DNA of 64,000 nucleotides from Fragilaria crotonensis (taxonomy: Eukaryota; Bacillariophyta; Fragilariophyceae; Fragilariales; Fragilariaceae). The stretch is taken from the NCBI GenBank assembly GCA_022925895.1, contig JAKSYS010000003.1, positions 248,001-312,000 of the forward strand, written 5' to 3'. Of the stretch, positions 8,447 through 20,100 are shown piece after piece. Position 1 is the first letter of the stretch. Each line of letters opens with the position of its first letter. The notes beneath the pieces were generated by a model. It saw nothing but the letters and a program-made list of their open reading frames with translations, was not told where the DNA came from and did not search any database. Both the position numbers and the translations under genes were made by a program.

Positions 8447-11400
8447 GTTTATCAGACCCATCGCTCTGGATGATGACGGACGAGGTCATCTGACGATTTC
8501 GATGGCAATGTACATGCTCTTAGTGAATAGGGCTGCTCCCTTCGCTCGCGTCGAGTGACTCGTCAGCTGTGCCCAGGCATGCGTTGAACTGCCATAAAAA
8601 TTACCCGTTGAAACCAGTGAACCATAACATGCGAGATGGTGCATGTGGCCTGAATCGGAATGAGGTGATTCGCTGATCCCCATTCAATTTGTCGAACCGA
8701 TCTCGACAACCGATTGATGGATTGATCACATCCATCCTTCGATCCGTACCATCGCGGATGAAAGATTCATACATCGCCCGTTAGGCAAGAGTATATATTA
8801 TACAGTACGAATGATTATACTCGCACTGGCGTAATACGTGATCTCCGTTGAACGCATCCAACAGGGATTGACCCCGGAACTTCAGGGAGGGTCCTTGATC
8901 GCTCTTTCGGTTCTCTCCCGGTTTTGAGTTCTACGCCGACATGGATATCCTGCAATGCGCACAGCCTTTTGCCGTATCGGGTTCTACGAACAGGCTGCAC
9001 AAGCCCTCGTCGAGGACCAGGGCACCAACTCCTATAGGAGATCAGACTTCTGTCTGATGACAAGATCGAAAGACGCCCCGGAGGAACGATTCCTCCACCC
9101 AACGGGGCCGCCGTTGGACCCGCGCAGGTCCAGAACCGTTCTACCTTCTCCGTCAGGCACCAGGTGCCTCGGAGTTGTACAGTGGTCATCGCAAACGTTA
9201 CGCTCGACAACATTTGCAGCATTTGCGAATATCGTGAGTACGAATCCACCACAAGTATCCTGATGACTTGCCCGTCATCAACTTGAAGGACTGGCCGAAA
9301 AGGATAGAAGCCATCGGCAAATGCCCGCCCACGCTTGGTGGTTGAAGAATATAAAATCCTGCTAGCGTACACCATTTGTGAGACCGAGGCGATTGCGCCA
9401 GATGAGGAGAACTTCCCAACAAGTGCAAGACGAAATGATAGCGACGGCAGATCCTGTCTACCTTGTCAATCGTAAGAAGGTAGGGTACAGGGTCTTGCTC
9501 GCGTATCACTCGTAAAGGCCCTGTCTGGACGAATGACAAACCAGCGCGGAAACTGGAGATGGTAGGATGGCCTATTAAAGCTTCTACGGCCATTACTTGG
9601 GCCCGCCGCATGGCCACGATGGCCGAAGACAAGCTGGAGTATACAGTCTACCACAGCGAGCAGCGTCGCTCGAATTTCGACAAATACGTGCACAAGCAGC
9701 AGCACTTGGTGTTGGAAGGCTTGATAGAGCACGGACATGTGGGTATTGATCCACATTCGAAGGCTCGACACTTGTCTTGTTGATGGTATCAAAACCGACA
9801 AGTTTGATGCCGTCAAAACTCGCATTACATCTGTGGAAATGTTGCGTTCCGACTTTGAAGAAGCGTGCGTAACTTTATCCCTGGTCTACATTTGCCAGAC
9901 TTCGAAGAAAGGATCTTGCTTCCAAGCGCCTCAAGTGTGGCATGGCGCGAGTGATAGTGTGATAACGAAGCGCAAAGAGAGCGACGTGCCGTCAACCGCT
10001 AGATGTCCCAATCGGCGATGCAACTGAAGAAGACCTCGGTTGCAGTAATGACAGCACTCTCTTTCACAGGACTCCGGCATGTCAGCCGATGAGCCTTGCA
10101 ACGTGTGCAAACAATGGCACCAGCAATCGCATGAACGCGGCGCTCACGCGCCAGAAGAAAGTCTCTAACGAAGAGCCCAAGAAGTGATGCTGTGCACGCT
10201 TGGCCGCCATTCGAACGTTGGGATTGCTCGACAAGTCGGTTGCCCATGAATCTGCATCCGACCACTGTGCCATAGTAGGCAGTAATTGTTTAGTAGTCCG
10301 TGACTACGATCGTCAGATAAAACGTGTCGGGTTACAACACATCAGGTCCTGTCGCCACGGATCTTTAAACTGTTTCGGCGGCGCTCGCGTTTGATGATTT
10401 CGTAAGCGGTGAAACAGTGATTCGTCTCATGGTTCATCAGGCGATACATATCCCTGATATCGCACCGAATGATGTTATTCTTGTGAACAACATTCCTCGT
10501 TTCTTAACCGAAAATGGCAATGACCTGACACACTCGTTGCTGGTGATTCCCACCGCTGACGACACCTCCGCCCCGTACGTGTCTCCGCTCTCGGTGCGCG
10601 GCGTCACCTTGACCTTTCGGACGCGACAGTCGCCCATTGAAGCATATGGGACGCTCCCTCATGTTACGCTCACGGGCGAAGATCTCCCGTGGGACCCTAT
10701 GACAACGTTTTCACCGACGAGGAAGCTGCCCTCACGAAATACCTGTTGGAAACAGGGGACCGAATCGGAGCACCGCCACCGTCCAGGCGACTACTATGCT
10801 CGGTTTCCAACATGTAATTCGCTCGGAAACAGGGGACCGAATCGGGGCACCGCCACCATCCAGGCGACTACTATTCTCGGTTTCTAACATGCATTCGCTC
10901 GCAAGCGAATTACAGAATTATAACGAGGACTCGATGCGACGCGCGACTGCATCGCTTCGGTCGTTGCTCGCCGGAAAGCCATTTGGTCCTCAACGCTAGT
11001 TGGCAAGGGATTGGGAATTAACATGCAAACTGCGAAGCGTATGCTGTACCATATACATGACGACTCGTCAATGTGCTGGCGTAGTACTACGCACCACCGT
11101 ACTGCATCCGATGCTGTCACGTCGGCTCTGCACTAACGTCTATCAGCTACGGTACCTGGTACCGTTGTCATTCACATCGCCTGATTGCTTCTTCACTGAC
11201 ACTCTGATATTGAATACTACTAATTCGCGAAGGAATTGTAAATATGTACAAGTATTCGCAACGTCCGATGGCTGTGTCGTGCGTACTGTGTACACCATGA
11301 TGAAAACGGACCACGGAGCCACACACGCTGTGGTCAAAACCTGCGGAGGCCGCAATCAGACAATGGAAGAAGGGTGTCGGGAGGCAAACGATTCGATCCG

Positions 11401-14208
11401 GTACGCCCAAGCGCCTTTGGGATGATTGCCTGGAATGAGAGGCGTATGTTAGATTTCTAACCACGCACGACATCTGTAAACTTGACGGGTGAGGCCGTTT
11501 CCAGCGGCTGAACTGCTGTCGTACCACCATTTGCGCTGTTCGAGTGCATCGCTGGTGTTGGGCCACGATTTGGGCCCTGATATCCAGAAAGGTCCCGCCC
11601 GCTATGACAAGGAAAGTCCTTACTAAGCGGAATGGCCAAACGGTTTATTGTTCGACTGTTCGCTTGTTGACGCCAGACAAATTGGCGGACGAGTCGATGA
11701 AGAAACAAAGTGCGAGGACTTTACGGAGAAGGCAAACTCGATTCTAGGGACGAATACAAATGTGAGGATTTTGCGACAAACCCAGGATTTGTTGACCTAG
11801 AGACTCTGCCTAACATTCTCGAATTACGTCGATGATGATGACGGCGAAGTGTCTTGAGTTCCTGACGCCGATGATGAGCCTGGTGCTGACACGTTCAATC
11901 AGTCTATTAGGGCCGAGGTGACTCTGCCAAACGACGATAAGATATTGAGTGCAAAGGTTCAAAGCTGACAGGTTGCACTTGCTTGATGGAAGTCCTGTTT
12001 GAAGGGCGAACCACAATCTGATCTTGCTTGGACACTCGAACTTTTAATGTTGAGTTCGCCGACGGCCAAACGGCAGAACTATCGGCCAACGTGATGATGC
12101 AGAAGACGTATACAATGTGCAACACAGAGGGCAATCGATTTCTCCTGCAGAAGGGGATTGTTCATCATGAAGAAGACGGTTCTGCGGTCTAACTTGCAGA
12201 TATGCTCGTCCAGCACGGATTGAATCGCCATCATCGCGAAACGACAAAGGGTTGGCAACTCTATGTCGAATGGAACAAGGAAGCATTTGTTCATGAGAAC
12301 AACTCGCGGACTTGGAAGAGTCCAATCCCGTGGAGTTTGCTGACTATGCAATCGCTCAAGGAATCAAGAGCGAACCCGCTTTCGCGTGGTGGGTCCCATT
12401 CACAATTAAAGCGGCGCGATCGGATAATTGCGACTATAAATAACCGATACTACAAGCGGGTGCATAAATTTGGACTCGAAGTTCCAAAAACATATGAGGA
12501 TTGCACCCGCGTCGACCTCGAAAACGGTAACATTTTATGGCGGTATGCCTTTCGGACTGAGATGACTAAGGTGCGAATAGCCTTTCAGGTAATGAGAGGT
12601 GACTCGGAACCTCCTCCATTTTTGGGAAGACCCACTGCCATCTTGTTTTTGATATTCAGATGGACGTCGAACGGAAAGCTTGCTTGGTGGCCGGCGGCCA
12701 CGTGACGAAATCGCAGCCTACGTATGTGGCATACGCAAGCGTTCTTTCAAACTATTGGCTGATCTCAACGACTTAGAGGTGACAGTTGCCAACATTGAAA
12801 ATGATTACCTGACGGCACCAGAGAGTGAGAAGATCCGGTGTCGACTCGGTCTGTTATTTGAGGCCAATGCTGAAATAGCGGCAGCAATTGTTCGGGCACT
12901 ATACAGTCTTTGAACTGCTGATGCAGATTTCATGTATCGTTTGGCCGACTACATGATTGCGGCGTTTGGGCTGAGGATCATGCGTGGCAGATCCGGATGC
13001 GTGTCTAAGGTCTACCTCTATTTGCGACCCTGAGTTTTACTTGGGTACGACGTTGTGAAATGCCACCACGTTGCCGAACGGAGTGCAACGTTGGGCGATG
13101 AGCGAGTTCGTCCAGTGAGTACATCCACGAGGCCGTGCACAAACGTTCAGAAGTTCCATGATGTAAACTTCCCCACGCGGCATTGGATATAGCAAGCAGA
13201 GACCGTTCCTTCCAGCTATGTGCCTGGAGTCGATGTTACTAGCCCGTTGTTGGACGCGACCTCTCTTCGTTCTCCCAGACGCAGATTGGTGTTCTGCGAT
13301 GGTGCATTGACTTGGGGCGAATCGATATCACAACTGAGATGTCGGAGTTGTTGTTTTTGTCTTGCTCAAGCGACCTCGTGACGGCCATTTGACCGCTGTC
13401 TTTTATACTTCGCGACTATCTCAATACGAAGAAATACAACGCAAGGACTGCGTTCGACCCGACGTATCTCGTGATAGACATGCCCTCGTCTAAGTAATGC
13501 GATTGGAAGCAATGTTACGGGAACGTGAAGGAGGCGAAACCTCCGAATACGCCGGAGCCACAAGGAAGCAGTAGATCTTTGCCTACTTGTGGATTCCGAT
13601 CATGCCGGAGCTTCACGAACAGGTGAATTAGCTTCATCATCAACATGAATCAGCAGCCGCTGATTACGTGGTTCTTCTCAAGGAAACAGTCCACGATTGA
13701 GACTAGTGTCCTCGGGGCCAAATTCGTGGCAATGAAGCAAGGCATGGGTACTCTTTGCAGTCTTCGCCACAGGCTCCGAATGATGGGTGTACAGCTATCC
13801 GGTCCCTCCTTCATTTGTTTGGGGACATGTGATACACAACACGCAACGACCCGAATCGACTTTGAAAAAGAAGTCCAATTCCGTACGTAATCATACAGTT
13901 CGCGAGGCGGTAGCTCTGGGTGAATGTCTGACTGGACATGTGTCAATCCACGACAACCCCGCGGACATAAGTATGAAGTTTATCCCAGGTGGACAGAAGT
14001 ATGATCACCTTGTGGGATTGATCTTCTACGACCTTGCCGATCATCGTTGATAACCCCCTCATTGAGGTTCGAAGGGTTCTACGGGTTACCTTGATCGTCT
14101 TTTGACGACTAAATATCACTTTGATCCGATGTTTCGTTTACATCTTGCTCGCTATATTACGACGAACTAAGCGACTCGCCCGACTTCGTCTGATTAGTTC
14201 GAGGGGAC

Positions 14209-14352
14209 TGATTTATTGTATGCGTTGTACGGTACACGACTGTACAGTATGCGGTACAATAGCTCGATCTCACAACTTGACCTATCCCATGATCTATACC
14301 CGTTACTAGCATATCGTTGCACCGTCTCCCTTAGCACGTCTACTTTTACTCA
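14209..14352 (+). repeat. 3' LTR of copia fossil 1
   Basis: This repeat is identical to 8303-14352's 5' LTR. It is preceded by the purine-rich cgaggggac tract and followed by ttca. It ends 140 bp upstream of the MAPEG gene's ATG, so it may overlap that gene's promoter. Confidence 0.85.
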
Positions 14353-14492
14353 TTCAGGTCAGATGGAGAAGTGACATCCAAGCGTTCTGATTCTGGCGTC
14401 ACCATTCACACCATAAATAAGTCGACCAGAGACAGGGCTTGCACCATCGTTTCCTCTCACTTTTTTCGTCCATTTCGTTTTTCAGTTCAGCT

Positions 14493-15039
14493 ATGATAGA
14501 TTCGTTTCCACCACCTGAAGATTTCAAGGGGGTAAGTACTGTGTTTTATCATTCAATCAAAAAAAGCCAAATAACCTAACGGTTTTTCTGTTTGCCACAC
14601 TTGTCAGGCAGTCCAAGGGACTCTGCTCTACTTGGCCGCCTTTTGGTCATGTCTTGTGATGCAATCATTCTCAAAGTATTACCTCTACGACAAGAAAAAA
14701 CGGGAAGCCATTGCCAACGATAAGAAAGAATGCATTGCATTCAAGACCATCAAATACTACAGCCACGACCGCATTGCGCTACGAGGTGATCGAACCGTCG
14801 GAAACTACATGGAACAAGGATTTATCTTCCTTCCGCTACTTTGGTTGCATGCTGCGTTTGTGGACCCCTCCATTTCTTTCACCATTGCAGCTATTTACAC
14901 CATTTCTCGTCTGATCTACCCATTCGTCTATGGAAACAAGCGTGCGATGCTCATTGCCGTGTCGACCATGCCCGGATACTTCATCATATCGTACTTATTT
15001 GTGACGCTGGTACGAACTGTGGGTTTTTCTAGAAATTAA
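14493..15039 (+). CDS. MAPEG-family membrane protein (microsomal GST/LTC4S-like)
   Basis: There are two exons: 14493-14531 (MIDSFPPPEDFKG) and 14608-15039, with a 76-bp GT-AG intron (gtaagt...ttgtcag), giving 156 residues. The MAPEG signature R.LRGDRTVGNYMEQGFIFLP is present around residues 72-92: the Arg, the GN pair and the Glu that bind glutathione in the family. Four hydrophobic helices are predicted: about 16-34, 82-98, 100-118 and 126-148. Family members are integral ER/outer-membrane proteins acting in glutathione-dependent detoxification or eicosanoid synthesis; diatom substrates are unknown. The stop codon lies 1 bp from the stop codon of the convergent PLP enzyme gene, so the two 3' UTRs must overlap. 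Confidence 0.82.
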
Positions 15040-15040
15040 T

Positions 15041-16423
15041 CTATAAGGCTGCCGTGACCTCCTTTGCAATCATCAACGCTGTTCGAAAGTCATCCAGTAA
15101 ATCATCCACATTTTCAATTCCGACACTCACACGAAGTAGGCCAGGTGGACTCACGACTCGTCCTGCTGGTTCAATACTAGCCCGATGTTCAATTAGAGTT
15201 TCTGTTCCGCCGAGACTTGTCGCTCGATGGACCAGGCGAAGGGCGCCTGCCACGGCCATGGCCTCCACCTCCGTTTCCATCTCGAAACTAAAGACTCCAC
15301 CATATCCACCCTTCATTTGTTTCTTGGCAATTTCGTGTTGGGGATGCGATTCCAGACCGGGATAATGGACCACCTTGACGGTAGCTTGAGAATCCAGGAA
15401 CTTTGCCAATTGAAGAGCATTCTGACACACTCGCTCAACTCGAATGTGCAACGTTCTCAGTCCTCGCAGAGTAAGCCACGAGTCAAATGGGGAAGCGACC
15501 GCTCCTGCCTTGATTTGAATATCGACCAGGGTGGTACTCAACTCTCGTCCGCGCACCGTCCAAGGCGACGTTGTGACCAATCCGAGCAAAGCATCGGAGT
15601 GACCTGCCATGTACTTGGTGCCAGAATGGAATACGACATCCGCGCCAAGGCGAAGGGGTTGGGTCAAACATGGAGGACACATGGTAGAATCGACCACTGT
15701 TGTGAGTTTCGCTGGCAGTTCGGCAGATTGAAGAGCCTTGCACACGGCAGCAACATCAATAACATGACACTGAGGGTTCGACGGCGTCTCCATCCACACA
15801 ATGACATTGTCAGTAGTCACAGCTTTAGCGTGCTGCACCACCGTTTCTAGGTTTCGAACATCGACTCGTTGAGAACTGACACCCAAGATTGACAGAACAT
15901 CCGTTAATAGAGTGGGAATTCCGTGGTATGTATCCGTCGGAAACAATACCGTCGTCGACGACCCGTGGGCCATTACAATAGCATTGACCCCAGCCATACC
16001 AGACGCAAATGCACAACTGCTCACACCCTCATAGTCTCGTTCATCGCCGTGGCATTCAAGCTTGGTGACCGTCTTTTCGAGCATTGCCTTATTTGGACTG
16101 TTCTCTCTCGAGTAAATCCAGTGTTCGTCTAGGTAGATACCATCCGGTGGTCTCGTGTAGGTTGTGGCCAGCGACAGCGGTGGAGACATGGGTGCATTGG
16201 CCACGGTGCCGTCCACACCGGCGTGGGACAGAATTGTGGCCATTGACTTTTTGGGCGTGGGAACAGCCGACGCGGCGTCCGCAGCTCGCTTCCCAGCTAG
16301 TTGTTCATTCCCCAACGCGGTGGTCCTGTACGCCAAACCTCGACGAAGTTGTGCAAGAACTGATCTCTCCATGTTGGGAACTCTTGCATGAAGTCGGGCG
16401 AAGATGTTGGCAACAGGGTACAT
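15041..16423 (-). CDS. Cys/Met metabolism PLP-dependent enzyme (cystathionine gamma-synthase/lyase family)
   Basis: The protein has 460 residues counted from the first ATG at 16423; the frame extends 19 codons upstream but only to a GTG. The PLP fold is clear: SSCAFASGMAGVNAIVMA (phosphate-binding region), TDTYHGIPTL, METPSNPQCHVIDV, the Asp of VVDSTMCPP, and the Schiff-base lysine in HSGTKYMAGHSD (K270 in this numbering). The first ~50 residues are basic and Ser/Ala-rich with many Arg and few acidic residues, like a mitochondrial presequence; plastid targeting is less likely. Reaction could be gamma-synthase, gamma-lyase or methionine gamma-lyase: the family signature does not separate them. 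A copia element sits about 190 bp upstream of its start. Confidence 0.85.
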   Translation of the reverse strand: MYPVANIFARLHARVPNMERSVLAQLRRGLAYRTTALGNEQLAGKRAADAASAVPTPKKSMATILSHAGVDGTVANAPMSPPLSLATTYTRPPDGIYLDEHWIYSRENSPNKAMLEKTVTKLECHGDERDYEGVSSCAFASGMAGVNAIVMAHGSSTTVLFPTDTYHGIPTLLTDVLSILGVSSQRVDVRNLETVVQHAKAVTTDNVIVWMETPSNPQCHVIDVAAVCKALQSAELPAKLTTVVDSTMCPPCLTQPLRLGADVVFHSGTKYMAGHSDALLGLVTTSPWTVRGRELSTTLVDIQIKAGAVASPFDSWLTLRGLRTLHIRVERVCQNALQLAKFLDSQATVKVVHYPGLESHPQHEIAKKQMKGGYGGVFSFEMETEVEAMAVAGALRLVHRATSLGGTETLIEHRASIEPAGRVVSPPGLLRVSVGIENVDDLLDDFRTALMIAKEVTAAL

Positions 16424-16617
16424 TTTGGTTATCAGTAGGTCGATGAAGAGGTGAAGAATGAGGTTTGTGATTCGTGTCACACCTCACACCTATGATATCT
16501 TCGGCATCCAAGGTAATGAGTGCATGGTGCATGGTGCAGTGTTACTGTGGTAAGACACTGTATCGCATTGCTGGTAGCACGGTACCAGGTACTTGTCCGA
16601 AGTCCGAAGTACACAGA

Positions 16618-17120
16618 TGTCGAGGATAGTAGGCTACTGGATAAGTCCAGTACCGGTGGGACAGTGAATACTGTCGTTGGCGAAGCTGAGAGAGATTCGA
16701 CGTTTGGACGGAATGTCAGATTCGAGTCAGACGTGAACTCGGAATTGAATGCACGATTGAACTGTGATAAAGAATTCGAAATTAATCGATCTACGGATTT
16801 CCAAAGAGTCCAACAAACCAAGATTCCATCGGAGGACGAAAACTATGGAAAGTCAATGAAGAACATTAAACATGTAGGAGATTGGACAGAAGTCCACTAT
16901 AAAAGAACTGGGAAGAACAAGAAGGAGACACAAGGAAGGAAGAAGGATGGAGAAGGTTCTGGAGAGACAGAGAAGGGAACCTGGAAGAGGAGTTTAGTTA
17001 GAACCTAAACTCATAACTTTTACTTTACAGATTTTGTCAAGGCCTGACAACCGCAGTTATCTCCCCATAACCAGAGCAAGTACTGTGGTACCGCGCTCAC
17101 GATATCTGGGATTCTCAACA
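16618..17120 (+). repeat. 5' LTR of copia element 2
   Basis: The 503-bp LTR starts tgtcgaggatagtaggctac and ends attctcaaca. Its pair is at 22177-22679. Confidence 0.92.
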
Positions 17121-20100
17121 CGTTTTATAAAACGATTGTTTTTGAGAGTTAAGATCTAACGACGACGACGATGGCGAGCGAAGCGACGATGAAGTCGAGT
17201 CCGCTCGAGACGATCAAGGTCATTCCCTTTTGGGGAAATGACAAGACGAAGGGCGGTATGGAACCGCGAGAGTTCTTCAAGAAGGCAGAAGTGTTTGCTG
17301 CGTCCAAAGGCTTTGAGAGGGGCCTGCTGGAAAAGTTGAAGCTGCCAAGCCCAGGGGCTGTGGAGTTGACAAGAGAGGAAGAACAAGCGCAGAAGTGGAA
17401 CAACGATGCTCGCAATTTTTTGATTATGTCATGCCAGGGCGACGCATTTGCGATTATCGAGGCCGAAGAGACGGCGAACGACATGTGGAAAGCGTTGAAA
17501 AGTCGTTACGATTCGAAGAAGACGAAAGACCTTGTGAAGGCAACTACGCAATTAGAAAAGTGTTACATGAAGAATGACATGGAGGACCCGCACATGTGGA
17601 TATTGGAGCTCGAAAGGTTGAACAGAGAGGTTGGTAAGTGTGAAAATGGAACCATGAGAAGCCAAGAACAGATGCAAGCAACAATTTTGGCACGTTTGCC
17701 AAAACGACGCTACGAGGCCGTTATCACTTCGTTGAACGGCAAGATTGGGCGTGAGGGTATGGATCATCAAGACTTCGTTGAAGAGATCACAGGGCACTAT
17801 CAAATGTTTATTGAGCCGTATAAGGGACGAATTCAAGAAAAGAGAGACGAAAAAGGAGGCGAACGAAATCAGAAGCATTTGGCGCTCACGACGACCGGCG
17901 GACGAAACAGCTGGAGGCAATTTAAAGGGAAGTGTAACAAGTGTGGAAAACAAGGGCACAAGGCACGAGACTGCAAGAGCAATGAAGAGAGAAATGGAGG
18001 CAATGTCAAGAATGGCAATGGAGTGCAAAATTCGTTTTCGGGAAAATGTTACAAATGTGGCCAAGTTGGGCACCGAGCGCAGCACTGCAAAACTCAAGGA
18101 AACGACTCGGGAATGTTTGTCGGAATGGCTATTCACGAAACGAGAAACAGGGAGGAACCCATGGTGCAAAACGACATCGATCTGGACAAGCTTGCCCTGG
18201 AGATTCTCAACGACATCGCGAACAATAACAGGAAACGTAAACCTGATACGGAGTTGGATCGCAAGTACAAGAAATTTGCCGAGACGATTACTGCCCTCGA
18301 CGTATCGAAACCGGAAGAAGAATTAATTGGTCAATACTACGATGGGATTGAAAAGAACGACGCCGAACTCGAAGAAGATCTCCGAAGGATCAAAAAGCCC
18401 GTGAGTTGGGCTGATATGTGTGAAACGAGCGATGACGAAAGCAATCACGAAGACAATGACGACGATGACGAAGACGATTTCTGGAACGACGACGAAAAAG
18501 ACAAGAAAAAGGAATCCGACACGACTGAATACCGCATGGACACCCCGCGAGGCCTAAGTAATTGGAAGTGGGACGAAGAAGTTTTCATGGCGAATTCCAG
18601 CAAAACTAAGTTTGTTGCTGACCATGATGAAGATGGTTTTGAGAACTGGTTGATGGATTCGGGCGCCACTACTCATGTTGCCAAGACAACCAACAACATG
18701 TTTAATTTGAAGGCTACTTTGGATGGAGAGCATGTCAGAGTTGGGAGCAATGAGACCCTAAAAGCTACAGCTATTGGAGATCTATGTTTGGAGCAAAAAC
18801 ACTCCAATAAGCGGATGATTTTGAGGGAAGTGATGGTTATCCCCGACTTCGCTCGAAACCTGATCAGTGTGGGACGTTTGAATGAGAATGGGAACGAGTT
18901 TGTGAGCAGGAAAGACGAATCTGAGCTCAAGAACCCATCTGGTGACACGATGAAATTTGAAAAGGAAACAGACGGTATGACTTATCTGAAAGCGCGACGA
19001 GTTTCGTTTGAAAGAGAAGCTTTTAATGCCGAAGGAATTGCGAAACGAGGCGACGAAACCATCGAGAACGAGAAGAATGAAGCCATGGACATCAATGAGG
19101 CGCATCGAAAATTTGGACATGCGACGGAAAAAGTGGTTCGGAGCTTGCTTAAAACGCTTGGTATCAAACCTACGGGAGAGTGGGCTGTGTGCGATGGATG
19201 TGCACGTGCAAAAGCTACGCAGAAACGAACCAATAAGATCACGACGACCGAGGCTGAAGAACGTGGCGAACGCCTATATATGGATACGAGTGGTCCATAC
19301 AACGAGACGGTTGCGGGATCACGATACTGGTTCAAGATTGTCGACGACAAAACGAGGAAGACGTGGGACTTTTACGGCGCTAAGAAGAGTGGGATAAAGC
19401 GCACCTTCAAGAACTTCTGGACAAATTGAAGGCGGCTGGTATTGAAGTTAAGTACGTCCGATGCGACAATGCCGGAGAACACATTTCGGATTTAAAGAAG
19501 ATGTGCGAAGGACAGTACAATATCAAGATGGAGTATACGGCACCGCACACACCACAGCATAACGGAGTTGTTGAACGCATGTTTGCACGAGACGCCAACA
19601 GAGCACTGGCTATGATGCTGTCTGCAGGATGGACCAAATTTCTACAAGGAAAACTGTGGGCGGAAGCGACGAAGACTGCGGCGGTACTCGGGAATACACT
19701 ACCCAATACCCGCAGTACAGTACCCCCAGACGAACTGTTCTACGGTACCCCGTGCACGATATACGGTAGCACAGTGGAGTATGGCCGAATTGGCTATGTT
19801 ACAAACAGAGGGACAATGAGGGGGAAGTTCAAGGAGAAAGCCACCAAGATGATCATGGTTGGCTATGCTGAGAACCATGCAAGAGATGTGTACAGGATGT
19901 ACAATCCCTACAGTGGAAAAATTGTTGAAACAAGAGATATTCATGCATGGGCTGACTTGACAAAGGCTGAAAATGACATCAGATTGACAATGGCCGAGGC
20001 CTTTGACCGTCAGATGGTCCTAGGCGAAGATCTGGAAGAGGTGGAAGCTGAATTGGCGGCAGATGAAGAGGAATTGACTCCCCAAATTCATCTCATTCCA

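Larger units (their letters stand above)
8303..14352 (+). mobile_element. Ty1/copia (CoDi-type) LTR retrotransposon fossil, heavily broken
   Basis: The element is 6,050 bp on the plus strand. Both ends are 144-bp LTRs of TG...CA form that match base for base, flanked by a 4-bp candidate target duplication (ttca). A purine tract precedes the 3' LTR and a ttatcagacc primer-site-like string follows the 5' LTR. Parts recognisable in order: gag-like region (about 9.3-10.2 kb), protease region (about 10.4-10.7 kb), integrase region (about 11-12 kb), reverse transcriptase (about 12.4-13 kb) and RNase H (about 13.6-14 kb). A 77-bp imperfect direct duplication lies near 10.75-10.9 kb. The interior is broken many times and is non-functional. 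Identical LTRs suggest a young insertion (or LTR conversion), in contrast to the decayed interior. Confidence 0.8.

Noticed and set aside
8815-9632. Long minus-strand frames of 144-186 codons
   Set aside because: They lie opposite the gag region of the copia fossil and have no similarity of their own; shadow frames.
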